A stretch of 64,000 bases of DNA from Nostoc commune NIES-4072 (lineage in GTDB: Bacteria; Cyanobacteriota; Cyanobacteriia; Cyanobacteriales; Nostocaceae): the NCBI RefSeq assembly GCF_003113895.1, contig NZ_BDUD01000001.1, positions 5,063,315 to 5,127,314 of the forward strand. Reading direction: 5' to 3'. Below are positions 17,220 through 25,967 of this stretch, piece after piece (positions within the stretch are counted from its first letter, which is position 1; each line of letters begins with the position of its first letter). The notes beneath the pieces are model-generated. The model was not told the origin of the DNA and did no database searches. It was given only the letters and a program-made list of their open reading frames with translations. The position numbers were made by a program, and so were the translations under genes.

Positions 17220-17597
17220 TCAAAAGCCCAACACCTGCATTGATTTTTCAAGCACTTCTTTGGGGCGAAATGGTTTAGTTAAATATAAATCTGCACCAAC
17301 CTCTATTCCTTTTTGTTTATCAAATTCCTGTCCCTTTGCTGTCAATATCACGATGTAAATATCAGTTAATTGTAGTTCGTGTTTAACAATATGACAGACT
17401 TGCAGACCATTCATTTTAGGCATCATCACATCGAGAAAAACCAGGTTTGGTTTTTCAGTTTTAATAGTTTCGAGAGCTTCTTCTCCATTTCGAGCAGTTA
17501 GAAGTTCAACACCCTCGTCTTCTAATGCTTCTAGGGCTTGCTCCATCAAAATCAAGATATTAGGTTCATCGTCAACAATTAGAATTTTCTGGGTCAT
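17220..17597 (-). CDS. CheY-like single-domain response regulator
   Basis: A 125-residue receiver domain with no output domain. The acidic pair is in KILIVDDEPN, the phosphoacceptor Asp in NLVFLDVMMPKMNG, the Thr in VILTAKG and the Lys in YLTKPFRPKE. All are canonical, so it should be phosphorylated. It lies 73 nt downstream of the hybrid kinase gene (17671-21042), in the same direction, with a short GGGGATTGGGAATT repeat between. It is therefore likely to be a partner of that kinase or of the GAF kinase before it. Confidence 0.95.
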   Translation of the reverse strand: MTQKILIVDDEPNILILMEQALEALEDEGVELLTARNGEEALETIKTEKPNLVFLDVMMPKMNGLQVCHIVKHELQLTDIYIVILTAKGQEFDKQKGIEVGADLYLTKPFRPKEVLEKSMQVLGF

Positions 17598-17670
17598 AAG
17601 ATTAGGGAATGGGGATTGGGAATTGGGGATTGGGCTAAACTAATTTTTGAGCAATCCCCAGTTATAGCAA

Positions 17671-20600
17671 TTACTGTTCAGACAGCATAATAAAAAATAC
17701 ATTTTCTAACTCCTTCTCAAACCGTAGGGTTTTCACCAAATCGGCTTCTTGAGAGAAGATAGAATCAATGATGATCATGTCAGGTTTGGCTGACAGAGCT
17801 TTATAAATGCATTCTTGCGGATCGGAAGCTTCAATCACGCTGTATCCTTGAGTTTGCAGTACATCTGATAGGGTTTTTAAGGCTGATGCATTTTTATCTA
17901 CAACCAATACCTTTTTACTAGAAGTACCTTGGTAAAGCAGCGAGCCAATTTCGTTGAGGAGTTTTTCTGTATCAATGGGCTTAGTGAGATAGCGATCAAT
18001 ACCAATATGGTAGCCTCGTTCTTTGTTTTCAATAATCGACAGAATAATGATTGGAATGTCTGCGGTCTGAGGATCGTTTTTGAGGACGGCTGCCACATCG
18101 AAGCCATTAATTTGGGGCATCATCACGTCTAAAAGAATCAAATCGGGACGAGCTATTTTGATTTGATGAATTGCGTCCATGCCGTCCTTTCCTTCCCGAA
18201 CATTGTAGCCTTCGTTTTCCAATTGTTGACGCAATAGTTCTCGAATGTTAGCGTCATCATCTACAACCAAAATGGTTTTACGGTTTTGGTTCCGCACAGG
18301 GTTGGTGGTGATAACGTGTTCTTTAAGTTGTTTAACTAGCGTATCCAAATTCAGATTAGCAGTGGTTTTTTGATCGCTGGTGTAGGTAGGAATGATAAAT
18401 GAGAATACGCTGCCTTTACCTGGTTCACTTTCAACCCAGATTCTACCGCCGTGATGATCGACGATTTGTTTACAGATAGGCAGTCCTAACCCTGTGCCTT
18501 TGGGTTTGTCGGTGAGGGTGTCGCCAACTTGGCGGAATTTCTCGAATACTTTCGGCTGGTCTTCAGGTGCAATCCCAATGCCTGTGTCGATGACGCTGAT
18601 GCAAACGCCGTCGTTTCCTTGTTTGACGCGACAGGTAACACAACCAGATTCGGTAAACTTAACGGCATTGGAAATTAGGTTAATTAAAACTTGCAGCAAA
18701 CGATTGCGATCGCCTACTATCTGAGGTAGTCCAGGTTCAATCTCGCTGACCAATTGCAAACCATTGGTTTCAAATAACCCGGCGGTAGAATTAGTTGCCC
18801 AATCGAGTAATTCGCTGGGATCGAGGGGCTGCATCTGCCATTCCACCTTACCTGCTTCCATCTTGGCGATGTCCAAGACATCGTTAATCAAAGATGTCAG
18901 CCGTTCTGCTTCCGATACAATAATGTTGAGATTGTCAGCCACCCGCTTAATTGTTTTTTGAAGCTTGCGGTCTTCGGTAGAAATCATTGGGAATACATCG
19001 GTTTGCAACTTTTCTTGAATGATGGACGCAAAACCGAGGACAGAAGTCAGTGGCGTCCGCAGCTCATGAGAAACTGTTGAGATGAAGTCGGTTTTCATCT
19101 GGTCAATTTCTTTTTCTGCCGTCACATCCCGAATTAGCAGCGCCGAACCAAAGCAGGCATCGGGTTCTGAATCTGTCGTCTTTTTGAAAATGGCGGTTGC
19201 TACTGCCTGGCCAATGCGTTCTTTGGTCAGTGCAACTTCGGCAGAGAACACCTCTTTGGGATGGGACTGAGTTCGTGCAATTAGGTCTGCTAAACCAGAT
19301 ATCGGCAATTCTCGGTAGTGGCCGTTGAGGGCGGCAGCTGTTAATCCATGCATGGCTAAAAAAGCAGGGTTGAAGTGGGTGATTTGTCCTGCGGTGTCTG
19401 CCACTAACAAACCATCTGCTAAGTTATCCAAAATGGCATTTAATCCCTGCGCTTCTGCTAAGGTATTTTGCAGGGCAGCCGTCCGCTCGACAACTCTGGC
19501 TTCCAGTTCTTGATTTAGCTGCCGCAGAGCAATTTCTGCTTGTTTGCGAGCAGTAATATCGGTATTGATTTCTAGCATGGCGCAGGGTTGACCGGATAAA
19601 TCTCGTTGCAAAGTCCAGCGACTCTGAACGGTGATCGGTCTGCCATCGCGCGTGATGTGTTCCAGTTCTCCTTCCCATGTGCCCTCCCGTAGAAACTCTG
19701 ATAAAATTTCTTCTAAAGGTTTTGGAAAAGTTGATTTTAGAAATGCGTGAATGTATTGGTCTTTAACTTCCTCACGCGTCCAACCGTAAAGCCTTTCAGC
19801 ACCCTGATTCCAGTGAAAAATTTTGTCGCTCATGTCGCGGACGATGATGGCATCGCTGGAATGATTCAACATATCGAATAAACGTTGATTTTCAGCTTCT
19901 GCCTGTTTGCGATCGTGAATATCAGTACAGGTACCAATCCATTCCCGAATACTGCCGTCTTCTTCCAAGACGGGGGCACCACAGACAGAGAAGTAGCGGT
20001 ATGTGCCATCTTTGCCACGCAGCCGATATTCAGTTTGGTAGATACCTCGGTTTGCCACAGCAGCATTCCAAACTTCTATGGAGCTGGCACGGTCATCGGG
20101 GTGAATTGGATCGATCCAGCCCCAACCCTCAACTTCAGTTTCGCTCTGCCCCGTATAGTCCATCCAAGTGAGCATTTCACTGCTTATTCCCAGTCCTTCT
20201 GGGGTAGCTCCCCAGACGATCTGCGAAGTCGCGGTTACTAACGAGCGATATCGTTCTTTAAGACGCTGATTTTCGGCTTCTGCCAGCTTGCGCTCGTGAA
20301 TATCCGTGCAGGTGCCAATCCACTCCCGGACGCTGCCATCTTCTTCTATAACGGGCGCACCCCAGACCCAAAAGTAACGATAGTTGCCATCCTTACCACG
20401 AATTCGGTATTCAATTTGATACATACTCAGGTTTGCCACGGCAGCACTCCAGACTTCTCCGGTGTAGGCGCGATCGTCGGGATGAACGGCATCAATCCAG
20501 CCCCCATTTGCGGCTTCAGCTAGACTTTGACCTGTATAGGCTATCCAGCTTGCCAGTTCAAAGCAAATTCCTTGTGGTGTGCTTACCCAGACAATTTGTG

Positions 20601-21042
20601 TATTAGCAGTTACTAGAGAGCGGTATCGGGCTTCACTCTGTTTCAGGATTAGTTCAGTATGTTGGCGTTCCTGCTGAATGCGTCGAAGGTCGCTGATGTC
20701 CTCCACACTAGACCAGATCAGTTGCTCCCCATTTTTCTCAATCATCAGTCCGGAGATCCTAACTGGAACCAGATGCCCGTCTTTGTGGATTAACTCCTTC
20801 TCATAGGGGCCGTAACGACCAGTTTGTTCTAGGTTCTCTAGCGTAGCTTGGTCGGCGATCGCATAGTTTTCCGGAGTAATTTGCCAATAGTTGAGATTTA
20901 GGGTTTCTGGAACAGTGCGCCCCAAAATGGCAGCATAGGCAGGGTTGATATTAATGAGTGTCCCATCTGTTCGGCATAGTACTAGTCCAACAGGACATAG
21001 TTCAAATAGCTGACTATTGTATTCATCAAGTTGGTTAAACAT
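17671..21042 (-). CDS. Hybrid sensor histidine kinase, multiple PAS, HisKA, HATPase, two receivers
   Basis: An 1123-residue soluble sensor kinase. PAS/PAC segments lie at about residues 8-120, 135-250, 262-378, 385-500 and 530-640. The second and third are close duplicates (IRGKDGNYRYFWVWGAPVIE against LRGKDGTYRYFSVCGAPVLE). HisKA follows with His659 in STVSHELRTPLTS. The ATPase boxes are VIDTGIGIAPEDQ and KGTGLGLPICKQ. A first receiver is canonical (VVDDDANIREL, LILLDVMMP). The second receiver (VLVVDKNAS, IIIDSIF) is degenerate and stops at VFFIMLSEQ, before the Lys-Pro end. It probably forms a phosphorelay with the adjacent CheY-like protein. Confidence 0.95.
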   Translation of the reverse strand: MFNQLDEYNSQLFELCPVGLVLCRTDGTLININPAYAAILGRTVPETLNLNYWQITPENYAIADQATLENLEQTGRYGPYEKELIHKDGHLVPVRISGLMIEKNGEQLIWSSVEDISDLRRIQQERQHTELILKQSEARYRSLVTANTQIVWVSTPQGICFELASWIAYTGQSLAEAANGGWIDAVHPDDRAYTGEVWSAAVANLSMYQIEYRIRGKDGNYRYFWVWGAPVIEEDGSVREWIGTCTDIHERKLAEAENQRLKERYRSLVTATSQIVWGATPEGLGISSEMLTWMDYTGQSETEVEGWGWIDPIHPDDRASSIEVWNAAVANRGIYQTEYRLRGKDGTYRYFSVCGAPVLEEDGSIREWIGTCTDIHDRKQAEAENQRLFDMLNHSSDAIIVRDMSDKIFHWNQGAERLYGWTREEVKDQYIHAFLKSTFPKPLEEILSEFLREGTWEGELEHITRDGRPITVQSRWTLQRDLSGQPCAMLEINTDITARKQAEIALRQLNQELEARVVERTAALQNTLAEAQGLNAILDNLADGLLVADTAGQITHFNPAFLAMHGLTAAALNGHYRELPISGLADLIARTQSHPKEVFSAEVALTKERIGQAVATAIFKKTTDSEPDACFGSALLIRDVTAEKEIDQMKTDFISTVSHELRTPLTSVLGFASIIQEKLQTDVFPMISTEDRKLQKTIKRVADNLNIIVSEAERLTSLINDVLDIAKMEAGKVEWQMQPLDPSELLDWATNSTAGLFETNGLQLVSEIEPGLPQIVGDRNRLLQVLINLISNAVKFTESGCVTCRVKQGNDGVCISVIDTGIGIAPEDQPKVFEKFRQVGDTLTDKPKGTGLGLPICKQIVDHHGGRIWVESEPGKGSVFSFIIPTYTSDQKTTANLNLDTLVKQLKEHVITTNPVRNQNRKTILVVDDDANIRELLRQQLENEGYNVREGKDGMDAIHQIKIARPDLILLDVMMPQINGFDVAAVLKNDPQTADIPIIILSIIENKERGYHIGIDRYLTKPIDTEKLLNEIGSLLYQGTSSKKVLVVDKNASALKTLSDVLQTQGYSVIEASDPQECIYKALSAKPDMIIIDSIFSQEADLVKTLRFEKELENVFFIMLSEQ

Positions 21043-21068
21043 GGTTGAGGTTTCTTTTAATAGCCTAT

Positions 21069-23036
21069 TTAAGTAGGGTTAGAACAACAGAACCAAGACA
21101 ACAAAGTGGCGTAAAGCCTTAATGAAATTGGGTGGCGTTGGAACATCTGGTAAATTTGATCGGGTGATGCACCTTCCACATTTGGATTGTGCTGTGAGAG
21201 GCGCTGGATCAATTGAGTATGGCGAATCAATAAATCCGTTGGTTTGAGCATTGGAGTTGTTGATGGAATGAAGCCATCGGTATTAGGAGTATGGGATAAT
21301 TCTGTTGTGTAAGTTGGCGAGACAGAGGCGCTATTCTGTTCTTCAGTAGCATCCACCAATGCAGAATTTAACGGAATCTGAATCCAGAATTCTGTTCCTT
21401 CACCCGGTTGAGAGCGACATTTGAGCATTCCCCTATGTTTGTCTACAACAATTTGGTAGCTGATTGCCATACCTAACCCGGTTCCCTTACCAATATCTTT
21501 CGTGGTGAAGAAAGGATCGTAAATGCGGCGAATTACCTCCTCCTTCATGCCTGGCCCGTTGTCAGCGATACGAATCACAACCCACTGTTGGTCAAGGAGT
21601 TTGGTACGAATAGTGATTTGGGGATTGGGGGTTGGAGATTGGGGGCTACTCTTGAATCCGGAATTTTCCATATCTTCTTCTAAAGCATCAATGGCATTTG
21701 CCAGGATGTTCATAAATACCTGATTCAACTGTCCGGGGTAGCATTCAATTAGAGGAAGTTTTGCATAGTCTTTAACGATTTCAATTGCCGGACGACGAAC
21801 ATCTGCTTTCAGGCGATGATGAAGAATCATTAAGGTTCCATCAATGCCATCGTGGATGTTCACGGCTTTCATGTCGGCTTCGTCATGACGGGAGAAATTT
21901 TTCAGAGATTGGACAATTTCTACAATGCGACTTGTGCCCAGTTTCATCGAATCTAACAGTTTGGGGAGATCCTGCATGATAAATTCTAGGTCTATGTTGT
22001 CTAACTCTGATTCCAGTTCTGGAGGAGCAACAGGTAGGAACTTTTGATACTTTTCCAACAGGTACAACAAATCTTGGGCGTATTGGGCAACATACTTTAA
22101 ATTGCCGCAAATAAAGTTAACCGGGTTGTTGATTTCGTGGGCAACTCCGGCAATGAGTTGTCCAAGACTGGACATTTTTTCGCTTTGGATTAACTGAGTT
22201 TGGGCCAATTGCAACTCATGGAGAGCTTGCTGAAGCTTCTGTGTTTGGGCTTTTGCCTGGAGGGCTGCTTGAGTGCTTTGCTCGTAAAGCACAGCTTTGT
22301 CAATAGCGATCGCTGTTTGAGAAGCAAAAATACTCACAAGTTTCAGGTGTTCAGCCATGTATGAGTCAGTTTTGGAGCTTCCAATGGCGATCGCTCCCAG
22401 TACCCGCTCCTTGGCTCGTAACGGTACACAAATCATTGCACTAACGTTTTTTTGCCCCTCTAACCGAGGATCGGCTTGCACATCATTGACCAGTTCTGCG
22501 CGGTTGGATTGCACAATGTCGCCAATAATTCCCTTACCCGGTTCCGGCTGACTGTGGTCAAAAAACATTCCAAATTCGGCAATAATTTCAAACTCAGTCG
22601 CATCTGGACTCAAAAGCAGAATCATCCCCGCAGATGATTCAATTAATTGTCTCAATTCCTGAAGCACGAGTTGGGCAATTTGTCGCGTATCTAAACTTGT
22701 TGTCAGTTGAGTCGAGATATCGTCAAACAAATCAATTTCCTGGTATCGCTCTAACAATTCTTTGGCGAGTACTTTCTTCTCAGCTTCCTGCTTTGCCAAA
22801 AAGGAGAGCAAAGTCGCAAGTAAAGTTGCCTGTTCTCCCCCAACAACCCAACCGATAATTTCTCCTGACACCTCGATTGGATATCGGTTTTTTGCAGTTT
22901 GCTCCCCAATGCTAATCAGTTTTGTGCCGTCTACTAGTTCAATATCAATCGCAATGTTAAATTGGTAAATTAAGTTATGAAGTAGAGATGGCAACTCTTT
23001 TTTGTTGAGCATCTTTCTGAGGTTAACTGCGGACAT
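21069..23036 (-). CDS. GAF-domain sensor histidine kinase
   Basis: A kinase of about 655 residues from the ATG at 23036, chosen because GAGGTG lies a few bases upstream. An upstream ATG at 23057 would add seven residues. After an N-terminal region of about 100 residues, a GAF domain spans about 110-250 (LDTRQIAQLVLQELRQLIES). A coiled linker follows, then HisKA with His in LIAGVAHEINNPVNF, and HATPase boxes RIADNGPGMKEEV and GTGLGMAISYQIV. A SPQSPTPNPQ stretch within the ATPase domain is encoded by the GGGGATTGGGGG-type genomic repeat. A 90-residue C-terminal tail has no recognised domain. The gene ends 26 nt before the hybrid kinase start, so both belong to one operon with the CheY-like gene. 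Confidence 0.93.
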   Translation of the reverse strand: MSAVNLRKMLNKKELPSLLHNLIYQFNIAIDIELVDGTKLISIGEQTAKNRYPIEVSGEIIGWVVGGEQATLLATLLSFLAKQEAEKKVLAKELLERYQEIDLFDDISTQLTTSLDTRQIAQLVLQELRQLIESSAGMILLLSPDATEFEIIAEFGMFFDHSQPEPGKGIIGDIVQSNRAELVNDVQADPRLEGQKNVSAMICVPLRAKERVLGAIAIGSSKTDSYMAEHLKLVSIFASQTAIAIDKAVLYEQSTQAALQAKAQTQKLQQALHELQLAQTQLIQSEKMSSLGQLIAGVAHEINNPVNFICGNLKYVAQYAQDLLYLLEKYQKFLPVAPPELESELDNIDLEFIMQDLPKLLDSMKLGTSRIVEIVQSLKNFSRHDEADMKAVNIHDGIDGTLMILHHRLKADVRRPAIEIVKDYAKLPLIECYPGQLNQVFMNILANAIDALEEDMENSGFKSSPQSPTPNPQITIRTKLLDQQWVVIRIADNGPGMKEEVIRRIYDPFFTTKDIGKGTGLGMAISYQIVVDKHRGMLKCRSQPGEGTEFWIQIPLNSALVDATEEQNSASVSPTYTTELSHTPNTDGFIPSTTPMLKPTDLLIRHTQLIQRLSQHNPNVEGASPDQIYQMFQRHPISLRLYATLLSWFCCSNPT

Positions 23037-23625
23037 GAAACACCTCATAAGTAGCAAGTTGTAAATTGGCTACCTTCAAGCCAACCAGGTTATTAATTTT
23101 ATCTGCTACCTCTGGGGCTAAGTTTCCACACACAGGCATGTTCTTAGTTTTTACCAGTTGCGATCGTGCGGCCTCTCCTATAGAAAAGTAGCCTAAACTG
23201 TATTGCAACCCTCTGCCTTCTGCCTCCTGCCCCCTGCTCACTTCACCGTAGCTATCCATACCCCTTCGGATAAGGAAGCTACCCCCAGCATCTCCGAAAA
23301 AGAGAGAAATTGTCATAAAAATCTAGGGATATAATAATTTACTAATTAAGACTAGTTTTCCCAAAAAAATGGGCGATATAACAACAAAGTTGAGCATTAA
23401 GAAATATATTTAAATGCCGTAACAGAGGCGTCCTTCCGTCTACGTAAATCGCTTAATTTTTGATCAGTTGTAAAAAAACTATAAATAAAGCTTTCACAAT
23501 TCTATAAAGGCATAGATTAAAAGCTATGGTCAATTGGTATCCCTTGTTGCGACTACTTGTAAATTGGGAATCAGCTTTTCTGAGGCTGGAATAATCTTCT
23601 GTCTGGCAAAAAATAACTAGTCTAC

Positions 23626-23675
23626 AAAAAAAGGCTGCGATACCTTCGGTAAGCTTCGCTAACGCAGCCTTTTTT
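23626..23675. terminator. Strong hairpin terminator
   Basis: AAAAAAAGGCTGCG at 23626-23639 pairs with CGCAGCCTTTTTT at 23663-23675, a 13-bp perfect stem with an A-tract on one side and a T-tract on the other. It lies 39 nt past the stop of the fatty-acid hydroxylase gene (23715) and can terminate in either direction. The loop contains a GGTAAGCTTCGCTAA-type palindrome seen in other Nostoc repeats. Confidence 0.8.
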
Positions 23676-23714
23676 GCTAATTTTAAAAAGTATTTAGGTA
23701 AGCGCAAGCTTCAG

Positions 23715-24215
23715 TTAGATCCGAGAGTAGCGAAAACGAAGTCTGAGTAGCCGAAGCCAGCGTAACCACATTTGTGCAGGTTGTTCAAAGAACGTGAAAA
23801 TATCACCGAAACCCAAATTAGTTTTGTGATGGTGCAACCAGTGTCTTTCAGGAGTAGTAATAAATAGAATTTGGCATAAAATATTGACAGGCTTTGAAGT
23901 TTGCCAACCTAGTACACTTATGTGTCTCCACCATACATGAAACTGACCAAGCAGTAATCCAGAGATAACGCCGATGGGAGAGAAAGACCACAAGACTACT
24001 GCTATAAGTACATAAGGCAAAGCTCCTAAGATACCATCTAAAAGAACTTGGGGATTAAAAGTCAAAATAGCGTAGTGGCGAAAGTCCTTCTTCCAGGAGT
24101 GGTGCGTTTTTAAATGTAGGCTACCAAAAACGTGCTCGGGTACGTGGTACAAGAATGTAGATAAAAAATCGCCAAAAAACAGTAATAACCAAGCAACAGC
24201 GATAGCCTCAAGCAT
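23715..24215 (-). CDS. Sterol desaturase / fatty acid hydroxylase family protein
   Basis: A 166-residue membrane protein with three to four predicted transmembrane helices. It carries the di-iron histidine clusters of the fatty-acid hydroxylase superfamily (PF04116): H24xxxH28 (YHVPEHVF), H34/H38/H39 (LHLKTHH), H93...H98 (QFHVWWRH) and H125xxH128HH (RHWLHHH). Members hydroxylate or desaturate lipids and carotenoids with O2; the substrate here cannot be told. It is followed directly by a strong terminator, so it is transcribed alone from the large upstream region. Confidence 0.88.
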   Translation of the reverse strand: MLEAIAVAWLLLFFGDFLSTFLYHVPEHVFGSLHLKTHHSWKKDFRHYAILTFNPQVLLDGILGALPYVLIAVVLWSFSPIGVISGLLLGQFHVWWRHISVLGWQTSKPVNILCQILFITTPERHWLHHHKTNLGFGDIFTFFEQPAQMWLRWLRLLRLRFRYSRI

Positions 24216-25346
24216 TTGTACTCCTCAAGTAAGTTAAGAAAACTCCACAGAAAATATGCAAATTTTATGCTGTAGACGTAGACACCTGATTTTCTATGAT
24301 GCTTGCATCATCTATGCATTTCATGGGTCTACACTCTAGTTAATTTGACTCAGAGTATATGTAATTGGGTTTGCAGTTTCATGAATCTACAATCCTTAAT
24401 GCAGTAAACAGAAACTTGTAAGAACCTCCAATTTGGCTTTTAACTCTGGATTAATGGTAGTAATACATCCAAATCACGATAGAAATACTGTATTTTACCA
24501 TAGTTACTACATAATCTTCTTACTAAGACATAGAGCGTAAGCAAAGGTTAAGTTAAAATTAGTACAAATTTAGGTTAAGGCGTTCTTCAGTATTATTAAT
24601 ACTAAGCTGATTGCAATTAAGTTTTAATTAAAAATTTAATTAGAACAATATAAATAAGCATTCTGCTAAGGTAGCCTGGGTTATCAAGGGGAGGAAAGCT
24701 ACTTGATAATTAAATTAAGAAGCGACAAAATCTGGAGCATCTAGAATTAACTAGATGCCATAATATAAGAATCGTACTTGATTTTTGAAATTATCTACGT
24801 GGGCAGGGAGTAGGGAGTAGGGAATAAGAAATTAGGCTTTTCGATCTGTAGTGGGCTATGGGGGAGTGCCTAAACTTAAACTTTCTGCCCTAGTTTTGGA
24901 CTTACCTCCCCTCCTACAGCAAGTATCCTTATTCTGTCGTAACTTTCGTCAGAAAATAATTTATCATTCGTGAGAGGTTAAGCTCGAATAGCATTTGTCA
25001 ATAAGCACTCTTTACTTAAAATAGTGTTGAAATCGGGGTCGGAAACACAATTTTTGAGCAGGCGATGCCTACGGCGGGCTACGCCTACGCTTAATCTTGA
25101 TACATATCATTCATTCTTGCCGCATAAGTTCAGTACAAAAGTTAACTTCATACCTGTGTTTATCCTAAATTTTCAGCATAATTTCTAATTGACAAAAGTA
25201 AAATTATCTTAACCTCTCACTGATGAGCATGGGGTGATTTCGCTCAATTTGGAACGAGTTTTCAATCCTTTCAACCGCCTATTCATCCCGCATTTATGCA
25301 ACGCCAGTCTAATCGGGGCTTTTCAGATTTGGCATGAAAAGTCAGG
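24216..25346. other. Long intergenic region with repeats
   Basis: About 1.1 kb without a supported gene. It is AT-rich near 24600. It holds a 13-bp inverted repeat pair extending to about 19 bp (24964-24982 and 25208-25226) that delimits a possible 263-bp element. It also holds the dispersed GCGATGCCTACGGCGGGCTA-type repeat near 25064-25092, and a GGGAGTAGGGAGTAGGG tract near 24803. Confidence 0.6.
24964..25226. repeat. Possible small element with inverted ends
   Basis: TCATTCGTGAGAGGTTAAG at 24964-24982 and the reverse complement of TCATCAGTGAGAGGTTAAG at 25208-25226 match at 17 of 19 positions. The inner 263 bp encode nothing recognisable but include the dispersed GCGATGCC...CCTACGC repeat. 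Size and ends would fit a MITE; no clear target duplication was seen. Confidence 0.4.
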
Positions 25347-25526
25347 TCAAGACAATGCTTGAATAAGTTCCCGAATTACATCTATTGCTGGTCTGCCTGT
25401 ATGTTCACAATACTTTTCAAGGTTCTGGGCTTCATCTGATGTCAAGTTTAAGGTAATTCGCTTAAGCGCCCTTTTTTTACTGGAGGTTGCGAAACGGGAA
25501 AATTTAAGTGCAGCAGTTTTATTCAT
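25347..25526 (-). CDS. Small ribbon-helix-helix protein
   Basis: A 59-residue protein from the ATG at 25526 (an upstream in-frame start would add 16 residues of unlikely sequence). Residues 20-59 form a ribbon-helix-helix unit: strand KRITLNLTSDEA, helix AQNLEKYCEHTG, helix PAIDVIRELIQAL. The N-terminal 19 residues are basic. RHH proteins of this size bind DNA as dimers and often act as antitoxins or partition factors. No toxin partner is adjacent; the nearest gene is the divergent STAND gene, which it might regulate. It could also be a solitary regulator. Confidence 0.65.
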   Translation of the reverse strand: MNKTAALKFSRFATSSKKRALKRITLNLTSDEAQNLEKYCEHTGRPAIDVIRELIQALS

Positions 25527-25967
25527 TGATTGATAGGCTAGATATATACAAACTTTATTTATCAAGCTTGCCAATTCCGAAATATCTTTACCAGTGAAAA
25601 TCAGGATTTTTAGATTGAACTTAAGCTTTGCATCGCAAGTCTATTACTGAAGAATTAAGGTATTAAATAACTAACAGCACACGGAATGAATCTGCCATTA
25701 CCCAAGTCCAAGAAGCTTTCGGCTGAAGAGATGATGTCAGCAATGTCCTACAAGCCAGATTGTCTGTTGAGCAAGCGGTGTTGAATTACTGAGACGAGTG
25801 GATTGCCAAAAGTGGCTTTCATCAGTGAATATTTTGGTAATATACCTGTTTTAAATTCTCTGCAACATAACATTATTAGTTTGTTATAGCTATTACCTCA
25901 TATCTATAGCAACCTAGTAGATAATTCCTTTTAATCAAAGGTAATTACATCAACAGTGAGTTAATAC
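25527..25967. other. Intergenic region upstream of the STAND gene
   Basis: This 441-bp stretch contains a 32-codon frame at 25686-25784 (MNLPLPKSKKLSAEEMMSAM...) that may be the decayed start of a lost gene. Otherwise it holds AT-rich upstream sequence of the 25968 gene. No promoter was assigned. Confidence 0.4.

Noticed and set aside
23453..23707. 84-codon minus-strand frame after the fatty-acid hydroxylase gene
   Set aside because: It reads through the strong terminator hairpin at 23626-23675 and has no protein-like features.
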